Source: Loktanella sp. (GTDB lineage Bacteria; Pseudomonadota; Alphaproteobacteria; Rhodobacterales; Rhodobacteraceae). From it: 64,000 nt of DNA. Where the stretch lies: positions 1-64,000 of the forward strand of contig JAGXIQ010000025.1 of assembly GCA_024635625.1 (NCBI GenBank), read 5' to 3'. Position numbers and translations under genes: made by a program. The notes under the pieces were generated by a model. That model had not been told where the DNA came from. It did no database searches and worked only from the letters and a program-made list of their open reading frames with translations. This document shows, piece after piece, positions 45,258 through 54,475 of this stretch; positions within the stretch are counted from its first letter, which is position 1; each line of letters starts with the position of its first letter.

Positions 45258-46559
45258 ATGGATGCGCGTGGATTGATCGCTGCGGTTCGTCGGGGCCAGA
45301 CCCCGGATGCCGCAGCCTTGCTGGATTTTGCAAATGGATTGGCGACTGGTGCCGTTACTGACGCGCAGGCCGGGGCCTTTGCCATGGCCGTCTGCCTGAA
45401 GGGGCTGGATGACACAGGACGCGTGGCCCTGACAGAGGCGATGCGCGACAGCGGTGACGTGTTGTGCTGGGATATGCCGGGTCCAGTCGTCGACAAACAT
45501 TCGACAGGTGGTGTTGGTGACTGCGTGTCGCTGATCCTGGCTCCGATGCTGGCGGCGTGTGGCGTGTACGTTCCTATGATTTCCGGTCGCGGCCTGGGAC
45601 ACACGGGCGGGACGCTGGACAAGTTAGAGGCCGTGCCGGGCGTTTGCGTCGATGTGTCCGAGGCGCGGCTGCGCACAATCGTGGCCGAAATCGGCTGTGC
45701 CATCGTGGGGGCTACGACACGGATCGCGCCCGCCGACCGCAGGCTTTACGCGGTGCGGGACGTCACGGCCACAGTGGATTCCATTGATTTGATTACGGCG
45801 TCGATTTTGTCAAAAAAATTGGCGGCTGGATTGGACACTTTGGTGTTGGACGTCAAGGTCGGCAGTGGCGCGTTCATGAAAACCGAAGCCGATGCGAGGG
45901 CCTTGGCACGCGCATTGGTGGACACTGCCAAGGGTGCGGGTTGCCCCACGGTCGCCGTTCTGTCGGACATGAGCCAACCCCTAGCGCCAAGCCTTGGAAA
46001 TGCCACAGAGCTTGCCGTGTGCATGGAAGTCTTATCTGGCCAGCCAGAGGCCGCGCCGCGCCTTGTGACGCTTGCGCTGGCACTAGGGTGCGAAGCCTTG
46101 GCGCTAGCGGGCTGGCCTGCTGAAAAAGCGCGCGCTGCGCTGGAACGCACCTTGGCTGACGGCAGCGCGCTGGACCGTTTCGCGCGCATGGTTGCCGCGT
46201 TGGGCGGGCCACCAGACATGGACAAGGACTGGCGAACACATTTGCCGAAAGCACCCGTGACGCTGGCAGTTTCGGCAACGCAGGCCGGTCATCTGGCTGC
46301 CATTGACGGAGAGGCTTTAGGCTTGGCGGTCGTCGCACTTGGCGGTGGTCGGTCGCGCGAAGGGGACAAGATCGATCCGGCAGTTGGTTTGACGGACGTC
46401 TGCGATCTGGGCACGCGGGTCGAACGCGGCGATACCTTGGCTGTTATTCACGCCCGCTCGCAAGACAAGGCCGAGGCGGCGCTAGATGCTGTGCGCGCGG
46501 CTTTCACCATCGGTGCCGCCCCTGCTGCGGCCCCCCTGATATTGGACAGGATCACCTGA
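45258..46559 (+). CDS. deoA: Thymidine phosphorylase
   Basis: Phosphorolysis of thymidine to thymine and deoxyribose 1-phosphate. It is 433 residues, with the phosphate-binding DKHSTGGVGD and the family segment SGRGLGHTGGTLDKLEA. Its sugar phosphate product is the substrate of DeoB, encoded one base downstream. Confidence 0.96.
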   Translation: MDARGLIAAVRRGQTPDAAALLDFANGLATGAVTDAQAGAFAMAVCLKGLDDTGRVALTEAMRDSGDVLCWDMPGPVVDKHSTGGVGDCVSLILAPMLAACGVYVPMISGRGLGHTGGTLDKLEAVPGVCVDVSEARLRTIVAEIGCAIVGATTRIAPADRRLYAVRDVTATVDSIDLITASILSKKLAAGLDTLVLDVKVGSGAFMKTEADARALARALVDTAKGAGCPTVAVLSDMSQPLAPSLGNATELAVCMEVLSGQPEAAPRLVTLALALGCEALALAGWPAEKARAALERTLADGSALDRFARMVAALGGPPDMDKDWRTHLPKAPVTLAVSATQAGHLAAIDGEALGLAVVALGGGRSREGDKIDPAVGLTDVCDLGTRVERGDTLAVIHARSQDKAEAALDAVRAAFTIGAAPAAAPLILDRIT

Positions 46560-46560
46560 T

Positions 46561-47736
46561 ATGACACGTGCTTTTCTGGTCGTCATTGACTCGGTCGGCA
46601 TCGGCGGCGCTACGGATGCGGACGCATTTTACAATGGTACACGCCCTGACACAGGGGCCAATACGGTCGCACATATCGCGCAGGCACAGGCGTTGAATCT
46701 GCCCGTGCTGGACGCGTTGGGATTGGGGGCCGCGGTAAAGTTGGCCAGCGGCGAGGACGCACCGGGGCTGGGTGTCGCGCCGACAGGTGCGTGGGGCGCC
46801 GCAAGTGAGGTCAGCCCCGGCAAGGACACGCCGTCTGGCCACTGGGAGTTGGCGGGTGTGCCTGTGCCTTGGGATTGGACCTATTTCCCAAACACCGACC
46901 CCGCGTTTCCCGAGGATCTGACGGCCTTGATCTGCAAGATTGCAGGCACCGATGGCATACTTGGCAATTGCCACGCCAGCGGCACTGCGATTATTGATGA
47001 ACTTGGGGCCGAGCACGTGCGGAGCGGGTGGCCCATCGTCTATACCTCTGCTGACTCGGTATTGCAGATCGCCGCACACGAGGGCACGTTCGGGCTGGAA
47101 CGGCTGTTAAAGCTGTGCAAAGACCTCGCGCCGCATCTTCACGCAATGAAAGTCGGGCGGGTGATCGCGCGGCCATTTGTCGGGACAGAAGGCAATTATA
47201 CCCGGACAGCGAACCGCAAAGATTTTGCGATTGCACCGCCAAGCCCCACGATTTGCGACGACGCGCAAGCGGCGGGGCGCAAGGTTAATGCTGTGGGTAA
47301 AATCGGTGACATCTTCTCTATGATCGGCATCGATGAAAACCGCAAGGGCGAGGATCGCGCGCTGATGGGTCATCTGACCGATCTGGTCGCAGAAGCAGAG
47401 GACGGGTCGTTCACATTCGCCAATTTTGTAGAATTTGACAGCCTTTATGGGCACCGGAGGGATATCCCGGGCTACGCGGGACATTTGGAATGGTTTGATG
47501 CCGCCTTGGGTGAGTTGTTGCCAAAACTGCGCGAAGGCGATCTGTTGATCGTAACTGCAGATCATGGCAACGATCCCAGCTGGTCAGGTACCGACCACAC
47601 CCGTGAACGGGTGCCTGTGCTGGTGCATGGCATCGGGCCCAAGGCACTCGGGCAGGTGGCTTTTGTCGACGTGGCTGCCAGTGTAGCAGCGCATCTGAAC
47701 ATTCAACATTCCGGACCGGGAAGGTCGTTTCTATGA
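46561..47736 (+). CDS. deoB: Phosphopentomutase
   Basis: Converts (deoxy)ribose 1-phosphate to the 5-phosphate. It is 391 residues of the alkaline-phosphatase superfamily: metal-site IDSVGIGGATDAD at the N-terminus, DTPSGHWELAG, and VTADHGNDPSWSGTDHTRE near the C-terminus. The ATG lies one base after the deoA stop, and the 3' end overlaps add. Confidence 0.96.
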   Translation: MTRAFLVVIDSVGIGGATDADAFYNGTRPDTGANTVAHIAQAQALNLPVLDALGLGAAVKLASGEDAPGLGVAPTGAWGAASEVSPGKDTPSGHWELAGVPVPWDWTYFPNTDPAFPEDLTALICKIAGTDGILGNCHASGTAIIDELGAEHVRSGWPIVYTSADSVLQIAAHEGTFGLERLLKLCKDLAPHLHAMKVGRVIARPFVGTEGNYTRTANRKDFAIAPPSPTICDDAQAAGRKVNAVGKIGDIFSMIGIDENRKGEDRALMGHLTDLVAEAEDGSFTFANFVEFDSLYGHRRDIPGYAGHLEWFDAALGELLPKLREGDLLIVTADHGNDPSWSGTDHTRERVPVLVHGIGPKALGQVAFVDVAASVAAHLNIQHSGPGRSFL

Positions 47737-48719
47737 GCTTGCGTGACATTCCAAAGGTCGAACTGCACCTGCATCTGGAAGGCGCGGCGCCGCCTGATTT
47801 TATCAAAGGGTTGGCTGCTGAAAAGCGGATGAAGCTGGACGGTATATTTGACGCCGACGGTGGCTATATCTTTCGCGACTTCGCGCATTTTCTAAGTGTT
47901 TATGACGAAGCCTGTACCGTGTTGACCGGACCGGAAGAATTCTATCGCCTGACCCGCGCCGTGCTGGCCGAAAGTGCCTTTCACGGCGTAATCTATACAG
48001 AGGCTTTTCTGTCGCCGGATTTCTGCGGTGGCGGGGATCTGCACGCGTGGCGCGATTATCTGGCGGCGATCGCGCAGGCAGCCAGTGACGCAGAACGCGA
48101 CGATGGCATTGTGCTGCGCGGCATCGCCACAGCAGTCCGGCACCATGGGCGCGATGCCTGCCGCAAGGCGGCCAAAGTCGCAGCCGAGACGGCGGGAAAT
48201 TTCCTGACAGGCTTTGGCATGGCTGGTGCAGAGCTAGAGGGGCGGCCCGGCGATTTTGCATATAGCTTTGATCTGGCGAAAGAAGCTGGATTGCGCCTGA
48301 CCGCTCATGCTGGCGAATGGGGCGATCCGCAGCGTATCCGCGAAACGCTGGATTTGGGCGTCGAACGGTTAGGCCACGGCATCCGCGCGTTCGAAGATCC
48401 GCGTCTGGTGGATGATCTGGCAGAGCGGCAAATCACGCTAGAGGTCTGTCCTGGCTCAAACGTCGTGTTGCAGGCAGTGGACGGCTGGGACGTCCACCCA
48501 ATTGAAAAATTGCGCGATGCTGGCGTGCCGGTCACTGTCTCTACCGATGACCCGCCATTTTTTCACACGACAATGACAGCGGAATACGAGGAACTGCAAA
48601 AGACCTTTGGTTGGCAAGAGGCCGATTTCCGCGACATGAATATCACGGCCGCCAAGGCTGCTTTTTGCGACGCGGCTACCCGCGACGCGATCCTTAAGAA
48701 ACTGGAGCCCTCCGCATGA
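47733..48719 (+). CDS. add: Adenosine deaminase
   Basis: Deaminates adenosine and deoxyadenosine to inosine forms. It is 328 residues with the zinc motif HLHLEGA, the HAGEWGDP segment with the catalytic Glu nearby, and VSTDDPPFF carrying the catalytic Asp. It overlaps deoB and upp by 4 bases each, so the operon is translationally coupled. Relatives that act on adenine exist, but the nucleoside context favours adenosine. Confidence 0.92.
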   Translation: MSLRDIPKVELHLHLEGAAPPDFIKGLAAEKRMKLDGIFDADGGYIFRDFAHFLSVYDEACTVLTGPEEFYRLTRAVLAESAFHGVIYTEAFLSPDFCGGGDLHAWRDYLAAIAQAASDAERDDGIVLRGIATAVRHHGRDACRKAAKVAAETAGNFLTGFGMAGAELEGRPGDFAYSFDLAKEAGLRLTAHAGEWGDPQRIRETLDLGVERLGHGIRAFEDPRLVDDLAERQITLEVCPGSNVVLQAVDGWDVHPIEKLRDAGVPVTVSTDDPPFFHTTMTAEYEELQKTFGWQEADFRDMNITAAKAAFCDAATRDAILKKLEPSA

Positions 48720-49348
48720 CCGAGCATCTGACCCACGTCACTCACCCACTTGTGCAGCATAAGCTGACGTTGATGCGGCGGAAAGAAACCTCGACTGCAG
48801 GATTTCGGCAGTTGCTACGCGAGATCAGTCAATTGCTGGCCTACGAGGTGACACGCAACCTGCCGATGACGACGGAGCGGATTGAGACGCCACTGCAGCC
48901 GATGGATGCGCCAGTGCTGGACGGCAAGAAACTGGTACTGGTATCGATCTTGCGGGCGGGTAACGGCCTGCTGGATGGAATTCTGGAATTGATACCATCA
49001 GCGCGCGTCGGTTTTGTCGGGCTATACCGCGACGAAGAAACGCTGCAGCCGGTGCAGTATTACTTTAAGGTCCCGCAAGCCTTAGAAGATCGTATGGTTA
49101 TTGCCGTCGATCCTATGTTGGCGACGGGCAATTCGTCAGTCGCAGCAATCGACCTTTTGAAAAAAGCTGGCGCCACAAATATCCGGTTTTTGTGCCTGCT
49201 TGCAGCACCCGAGGGGATCGCTCGCATGAAAGAAGCGCACCCGGATGTGCCAATCGTGACGGCGGCGATAGACGAGCGTTTGAACGAACAAGGTTACATT
49301 GTGCCGGGCCTTGGTGACGCGGGGGACCGCATGTTTGGCACCAAATAA
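48716..49348 (+). CDS. upp: Uracil phosphoribosyltransferase
   Basis: Salvages uracil with PRPP to give UMP. It is 210 residues, with [16 protein letters not shown] at the N-terminus, the PRPP motif [14 protein letters not shown] and the uracil-binding end [13 protein letters not shown]. Last gene of the salvage operon, using uracil released by nucleoside breakdown. Confidence 0.97.
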   Translation: MTEHLTHVTHPLVQHKLTLMRRKETSTAGFRQLLREISQLLAYEVTRNLPMTTERIETPLQPMDAPVLDGKKLVLVSILRAGNGLLDGILELIPSARVGFVGLYRDEETLQPVQYYFKVPQALEDRMVIAVDPMLATGNSSVAAIDLLKKAGATNIRFLCLLAAPEGIARMKEAHPDVPIVTAAIDERLNEQGYIVPGLGDAGDRMFGTK

Positions 49349-49362
49349 GGCTAGATTGAGGC

Positions 49363-49368
49363 TATAAT
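49363..49368 (+). promoter_or_regulatory. Candidate -10 box upstream of the SPOR gene
   Basis: A perfect TATAAT lies 57 bases before the ATG at 49426, in the gap after upp. A TTGGCA sits 22 bases before it, too far for a normal -35 element, so support is weak. Confidence 0.3.
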
Positions 49369-49425
49369 ACCTTTACTTCGTAGGCTTTGTTTGCGATCTT
49401 TCCACAACATCTTGTGGGGGTTTCT

Positions 49426-50793
49426 ATGTCGGCGACCAGTTTTGTCAGTGCGATTGCTTTAGCTGCGACAATGGCGGCGGGTGTCGGCGTGACGTCGGCC
49501 GCGGCGCAGACCGCAGCAATGCCGGCCGAATTTCCGCCGTCCAGCTATCAGGGGACGCAATACGTCGATAGCAAAGGCTGCGCATTTGTCCGGGCTGGCA
49601 TGGACGGGGCCGTGAATTGGGTGCCTCGCGTTGATCGTTTCCGGCAGCAGTTGTGTAACTTCAAGCCAACCACTGGTCTTACGGCCGCCGCACCTTTGCC
49701 AGATCCACTGCCGAACGTGCCGATCATTACCGTGACTGCGCAGCCCGCACCGGTGGCACCGCAGGTCGAAAGCATCCCGCAACGTCGCCCTGTCGCACAA
49801 CCTGTTCCACAGCAGGCCCGCAACGTTCCTGCACGCGTTGCCGCAGCCCAAGCGCCCAAGCCGTTGTCGAGCAAGGTCATTTCGGCACAAGTTGTCGCAG
49901 CGCCAGCCCCGGCCCGCGTCACGTTAGCCCAAGCTTGTGAAGGACGTTTCGGTGTCCAGCCCGGCTTTGTTAGTGCCAGTACGCGTCAGCCGATCGATTG
50001 TGGCCCCAACCCGCGTATGGCCGCGGCCCCTGCGAGCGGCCCTGCGCCACTGCGTCTGACACTTGCGGATGCCTGTGCGAAACAGGCTGCTACTGGTCGA
50101 ACGCTGATCAATGCGGCAACACGTCAGCCTATTGTCTGTACCGCACCGGTACAGATCGCAATGGCGCCGCAAATACGCGGCACAATGCCTTCCACAACCG
50201 CTGCAGCGGCCTGTGGCATCGATGGGATGATGACAGACGGTCGTTATCCGGTACGCTGTGGTCCTCAAGTCCTTTCGCCGTCGGGTCAATCTAACAGGCA
50301 GCGCATTGTAACGATGCACCACGGTACCATCGTGGTGAAGGGGATTATGCCGTCTGCCACGGTCTCTACCAGTCCGACCCAGCCGCTTTTTGGGGCCGGT
50401 CCGGTCCCTGCTTCGAACGCAGCGTCGTCGGTCCCGCAGGTGCCGCAAGGCTATGCGCGGGTCTGGGATGACGGTCGTATCAATCCGCAGCGAGGCTTGC
50501 CTAAAACACAAGTGGTTGCGCGGGTCAGCAGCCGCGCGGCCGTGCCAGTGGCTGTTCAAGCACCTGCGGCCGCAAGTGGCCATCGTTACGTGCAGGTCGG
50601 CAGCTTTGGCGATCCTGCGAATGCGGCGAGACTGATCGCGCGGTTGCAGGCAGCGGGTCTACCGGTCGCGTCTGCCAAGTCGGAAAGCCTGAAAGTTATC
50701 GCTGCTGGCCCGTTCCGGTCTGCCGGCGATCTGAACCGTGCGTTAGGGATTGTCCGCGGCATGGGGTTCTCTGACGCTTACTTGCGCAGCTAG
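49426..50793 (+). CDS. SPOR-domain envelope protein with Cys-containing repeats
   Basis: A 455-residue exported protein: signal peptide (about 1-27, ending AAA-Q), a Pro/Ala-rich middle, and a C-terminal SPOR domain (about 383-455: HRYVQVGSFGDPANAARLIARL as landmark) which binds denuded glycan strands at division sites. Between them are three related modules of about 35 residues beginning near 163, 209 and 257, each with an AC and a later TRQPI-x-C or YPVRC. The start is ATG 49426. It stands alone between upp and a strong terminator. Confidence 0.85.
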   Translation: MSATSFVSAIALAATMAAGVGVTSAAAQTAAMPAEFPPSSYQGTQYVDSKGCAFVRAGMDGAVNWVPRVDRFRQQLCNFKPTTGLTAAAPLPDPLPNVPIITVTAQPAPVAPQVESIPQRRPVAQPVPQQARNVPARVAAAQAPKPLSSKVISAQVVAAPAPARVTLAQACEGRFGVQPGFVSASTRQPIDCGPNPRMAAAPASGPAPLRLTLADACAKQAATGRTLINAATRQPIVCTAPVQIAMAPQIRGTMPSTTAAAACGIDGMMTDGRYPVRCGPQVLSPSGQSNRQRIVTMHHGTIVVKGIMPSATVSTSPTQPLFGAGPVPASNAASSVPQVPQGYARVWDDGRINPQRGLPKTQVVARVSSRAAVPVAVQAPAAASGHRYVQVGSFGDPANAARLIARLQAAGLPVASAKSESLKVIAAGPFRSAGDLNRALGIVRGMGFSDAYLRS

Positions 50794-50810
50794 TTTAAGA
50801 CAAACAGACA

Positions 50811-50847
50811 AAAAGAGGCGCGTCGCAACGGCGGCGCGCCTTTTTTT
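50811..50847. terminator. Bidirectional terminator between convergent genes
   Basis: AGGCGCG...CGCGCCT stem with AAAA before and TTTTTTT after. The T-tract overlaps the stop codon of the minus-strand gene at 50846. Confidence 0.85.
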
Positions 50848-51859
50848 ATGAATCGCAGATGCCTTGCAGTTGGATCCATTCTGCGTCGGTCAAAACTGGT
50901 TCCATCGTCTGGCCCTGCATTGGGTCAGAGGTGATCAGCGATGCGCCGTTCTGGTCGCGGGCTGTCCGCAAGGCCGCGTAAGGCGCACTAGATAGCTTGG
51001 CTTTGGCAAACGCAGGTAGCAGCGTTGATTCTGATGGCGGCGCCTCGTCACGCGCCAGCAAGGATGTTGCGTAGTCCGCCATGGCTTCATCGGGCAACTC
51101 TCCCGAGGTGATCAGCTGGATCGTGGCCCCAAGCCCGACGTGGCGCAGCAGATCTTCTAGTGGGTCAGTCGTCCGGGCACTGGCGGCGACGATGTCGCCC
51201 GCGGTCACAAGGGGGTCGTCGTAGCGGGCTAGGATCGCACGGTCGATCACGATTAGCCCACCGGGCAGAAAGATTGGGCCGGGTAGGGCGGCGGGCAAAA
51301 CTGCAATTTGGCCGGGACCCTGCTGTCCGAACAAGCGCGTGCGTAAACGCTGCAACGCAACGCGTCCGCGTGCGCCACGGCAAACCGGACCGGTACGAGC
51401 TTGAAGATGACCCAGTACGGTCGCCCCTATCTCTGCCCTACGCAGAGCGGGCACGGCGTCGGCTGTTTGATGACGCAAGGCATCCGGTCCCCATAGCGCC
51501 GTTCCCCCGAACACCACCAGTAGGATAGCGGCTGTCAGAACCTGACGCACGCGACCGCGTTTAGGCTTTGCCTTGATCAGCTGGCCACGCACCGCATCGA
51601 TGGCCGCAATCATGTCTGTGTCGTCGATTTCTAATGTCTCGGTCGCGTCAGCGTCTGGGGCAAACAGCGCAGGCATGTCATGGGGGTTCAACCGCGCAAC
51701 GGCGGGCAGGGACCAGTGCGACAAGGGCCGCCCGGCACTGTCGGATACCACAAGGGTCGCGTTGCCGAAGGACACAATGACCTCTCGGCGTTGGTCCGTT
51801 CGATTGGGCCGCCACAGGCCAAGGCTTTCCAGCCGGTCGTATTGGGGTAATGCGGTCAT
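50846..51859 (-). CDS. Membrane-anchored protein resembling a catalytically dead M48 peptidase
   Basis: A 337-residue protein with a cytosolic N-terminal part (1-105), one transmembrane helix (about 106-124) and a periplasmic C-terminal domain. There, FLPGGLIVIDRAILARYDDP (197-216) resembles the M48 stretch that precedes the zinc motif, but the following AGDIVAAS has no HExxH. So a former protease fold, now a scaffold or binding protein, is inferred. Close families known to me are unnamed Rhodobacterales proteins. Confidence 0.6.
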   Translation of the reverse strand: MTALPQYDRLESLGLWRPNRTDQRREVIVSFGNATLVVSDSAGRPLSHWSLPAVARLNPHDMPALFAPDADATETLEIDDTDMIAAIDAVRGQLIKAKPKRGRVRQVLTAAILLVVFGGTALWGPDALRHQTADAVPALRRAEIGATVLGHLQARTGPVCRGARGRVALQRLRTRLFGQQGPGQIAVLPAALPGPIFLPGGLIVIDRAILARYDDPLVTAGDIVAASARTTDPLEDLLRHVGLGATIQLITSGELPDEAMADYATSLLARDEAPPSESTLLPAFAKAKLSSAPYAALRTARDQNGASLITSDPMQGQTMEPVLTDAEWIQLQGICDS

Positions 51860-51908
51860 GTTGCCTGTCTATGCTTTACAGCACTCTAGTGCAGGTAGGT
51901 CCGCACGC

Positions 51909-53534
51909 CTAGGGGGTGGCCGCCAGCTTACGCAATTCAAACTTTTGGATTTTTCCGGTCGACGTCTTGGGCAATTCGCAGAAGACCACGCGCTTTGGGG
52001 CCTTGAAGCCTGCAATCCGGGTGCGGGCAAACGCAATCAACTCTGCCTCTGTCACGTCGCGCCCGGTCTTCAATTCCACAAACGCGCAGGGCACTTCTCC
52101 CCATTTTCCGTCAGGAGCGGCCACCACTGCACATAAGCTGACCGCAGGGTGGTGCATCAGTGCGCCTTCGACTTCGACGGAAGAGATGTTTTCGCCGCCA
52201 GAGATGATGATGTCCTTCGCGCGGTCTGTGATTTGGATGTAGCCGTCAGAGTGCTGCACGGCGAGGTCTTCGGTATGGAAATAGCCGCCTGCAAATGCTT
52301 TTTCGGTCTCAGCGGCGTTTTTGTAGTAGCCTTTCATGACCGCATTGCCGCGCATTCCAATCTCTCCTTGGGTGGTTCCATCGCGGGGCACGGGTTGCAT
52401 CGTATCATCCAGCACAACGATATCGTCCATCATCGGCATCAGAACGCCTTGGCGTGCCTTTATCGCGGCGCGTTCGTCCTCTGGCAGGTCGTCCCATGCA
52501 GCGTTCCAGATGCATTCTGTCGCCGGACCATAAGTTTCGGTCAAGCCGTAGACCTGTGTAATATTGAAACCCAACTTGGCGACGGCTGCCAGCGTTGCAG
52601 CGGCCGGCGGTGCGCCTGCGGTGAAAACCTCGACTGTGTGGTCAAAGGTACGGCGGTCGGCGTCGTTAGCATTGACGATCATGTTCAACACGATGGGCGC
52701 GCCGCCAAAGTGGGTGACGCGATGGTCGTCAATGGCCGCATATATTGCGGCGGCGGTGATGTCGCGGCAGCAGACGGCAGTGCCGCCCAACAGCGGCATC
52801 ATCCAAGTATGGGTCCAGCCGTTGCAATGAAACAGTGGCACGATCTGCAACATCACCGGATGAAGCGTCATGCGCCACGCGATTTGGTTGCCGACCGTGG
52901 CAAGGTAAGCACCGCGATGATGGTAGACGACGCCCTTTGGCCGTCCAGTGGTGCCAGAGGTGTAGTTCAGCGCAAGGCTTTCCCATTCGTCCTGTGGCAT
53001 GATCCAATCAAAAGAGGCATCGCCAGTTGCGACAAGATCTTCGTATAGGTGGTGACGGCCTGTGGCGGGGATACCTGCCACGATATCTGGCACCTCTATC
53101 AGGATCGGTGGGGCCACGTTCATCAGGGCAATGGCAGCCTCTGCGAGCGGGATGAACTGGCTATCGACAAGCGCCACCTTCGCGCCGCCATGACCAAAGA
53201 TGTAGCCGATTGTGTCCGCATCAAGCCGTGTGTTTACCGTGTTCAAGACGGCCCCGCAGGCAGGGATCGCAAACGAGGATTCGGCCTGCGCAGGGATGTT
53301 GGGCAGGATCGTGGCAACGACGTCACCGGGGGCCACTCCAAGCTGCACAAGTGCGCTGGCAAGCTTGCTGACGCGCGCAGTGTAAGTGGCATAGGTCAGA
53401 ATGCTGTCGCCGTAAGCAATTGCCGGCCTATTTGCAAAGATATCGGCTGCCCGCCGAAGGTGGCTGAGCGGTGTCAGCGGCACATAGTTAGCCGCGGTTT
53501 TCCCAAGCCCCGTCTCGTCGATCATCCAGCCCAT
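51909..53534 (-). CDS. AMP-forming acyl-CoA synthetase (FadD/DmdB-like)
   Basis: A 541-residue ligase that activates a carboxylic acid to its CoA thioester. The ATP motif is NYTSGTTGRPKGVVYHHRG, followed by GLTETYGP and the acyl-adenylate hinge DRAKDIIISGGENIS, and the C-terminal lysine is in PKTSTGKIQKFEL. The start is ATG 53534; the longer frame adds an unrelated leader. Members of this group act on medium-chain fatty acids or on 3-methylmercaptopropionate (DmdB). A beta-oxidation cluster lies 2 kb downstream. Confidence 0.88.
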   Translation of the reverse strand: MGWMIDETGLGKTAANYVPLTPLSHLRRAADIFANRPAIAYGDSILTYATYTARVSKLASALVQLGVAPGDVVATILPNIPAQAESSFAIPACGAVLNTVNTRLDADTIGYIFGHGGAKVALVDSQFIPLAEAAIALMNVAPPILIEVPDIVAGIPATGRHHLYEDLVATGDASFDWIMPQDEWESLALNYTSGTTGRPKGVVYHHRGAYLATVGNQIAWRMTLHPVMLQIVPLFHCNGWTHTWMMPLLGGTAVCCRDITAAAIYAAIDDHRVTHFGGAPIVLNMIVNANDADRRTFDHTVEVFTAGAPPAAATLAAVAKLGFNITQVYGLTETYGPATECIWNAAWDDLPEDERAAIKARQGVLMPMMDDIVVLDDTMQPVPRDGTTQGEIGMRGNAVMKGYYKNAAETEKAFAGGYFHTEDLAVQHSDGYIQITDRAKDIIISGGENISSVEVEGALMHHPAVSLCAVVAAPDGKWGEVPCAFVELKTGRDVTEAELIAFARTRIAGFKAPKRVVFCELPKTSTGKIQKFELRKLAATP

Positions 53535-53611
53535 GTCAGTGCCCCCTTCACGTTCACGCCTATTAGCGAAATAGTGCGGCAGCGCCGCAGACAGTTCAAT
53601 GGGGAGCCTGC

Positions 53612-53656
53612 ATGTCAAAGACCTTCGGCGCATTTTGTGTGGTCGGGCCGCGATGA
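53612..53656 (+). CDS. Possible 14-codon leader ORF coupled to the sulfotransferase
   Basis: ATG TCA AAG ... CGA TGA, 14 codons, with GGGGAG 5 bases before the ATG. Its TGA overlaps the ATG at 53653 as ATGA, the same coupling seen at many gene joints here. The downstream gene itself has no good ribosome site. Confidence 0.35.
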   Translation: MSKTFGAFCVVGPR

Positions 53657-54303
53657 TTTTGTCGCCGGGCCGCCGCTATGTCTTTGTCCATATTCCCAAA
53701 ACAGGCGGCACCGCCATGGCGCTCGCGCTAGAGGCGCGGGCAATGAAGGATGATATCCTGATCGGTGACACGCCTAAGGCCAAAAGGCGCAGGGGGCGTC
53801 TGGCCGATTTAACCGCGACGGGGCGCGTGTGGAAGCACAGCCGTATTTGCGACATCGAAGGCGTGGTGGACATGACCGACTGGCGCATTTTCACTTTGGT
53901 GCGAAACCCTTGGGACAGGATGGTCAGTTATTATCACTGGCTTCGCGTGCAACACTTCAGCCATCCGGCGGTATCGCTATCTAAAGGCCTGTCGTTCAGC
54001 GCATTTCTGAACCATCCGGCCACCGTCGCAAGCCTGATTGCGAATCCTTATAATAGCTACCTGACGGATTGGGCGGGTCGAGATATCGCAACGGACTATG
54101 TCCGGCTGGAACACGCAGGGCAGGATATGGAACAAATCTTTGCCCATTTGGGGTTTCGTTTCGATTTACCGATGGCGAACACCAGCGCCCGAGACCGCGA
54201 TTGGCGGGGCTATTTCACCGATGCGGATGCGGCGCTGATTGCCAAGGTTTGTGCCGCGGATATTTCACGATCCGGCTATCAATTTGATCCGGACAGGAGT
54301 TAG
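53653..54303 (+). CDS. Sulfotransferase-family protein
   Basis: A 216-residue protein. The 5'-phosphosulfate-binding motif is VFVHIPKTGGTAMALAL near the N-terminus and the 3'-phosphate motif is FTLVRNPWDRMVSYYHW. These bind PAPS in sulfotransferases that modify glycans or lipids. ATG 53653 is chosen because family members begin with a similar MILSPGRRYVFVHIPK-like start; in-frame ATG 53599 is an alternative. The acceptor is unknown; no polysaccharide genes are adjacent. Confidence 0.82.
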   Translation: MILSPGRRYVFVHIPKTGGTAMALALEARAMKDDILIGDTPKAKRRRGRLADLTATGRVWKHSRICDIEGVVDMTDWRIFTLVRNPWDRMVSYYHWLRVQHFSHPAVSLSKGLSFSAFLNHPATVASLIANPYNSYLTDWAGRDIATDYVRLEHAGQDMEQIFAHLGFRFDLPMANTSARDRDWRGYFTDADAALIAKVCAADISRSGYQFDPDRS

Positions 54304-54475
54304 TAAGCCATACTGACACAATGGGCTAATACGACTGAAATTGGGTGCGTTTGCCGCATCAGTGACACAATCCTGCCCAAATGCGGGCAAATCTATGCCC
54401 TGCGAATCTATCCCGATGAGGACATCAACACGAGGTCCGGCCTGCCATCAAGGACCCAGCCTGAGGGATATCAAT

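Noticed and set aside
52149-53048. 299-codon plus-strand frame opposite the acyl-CoA synthetase
   Set aside because: Antisense shadow of a clear gene with all ligase motifs on the minus strand.
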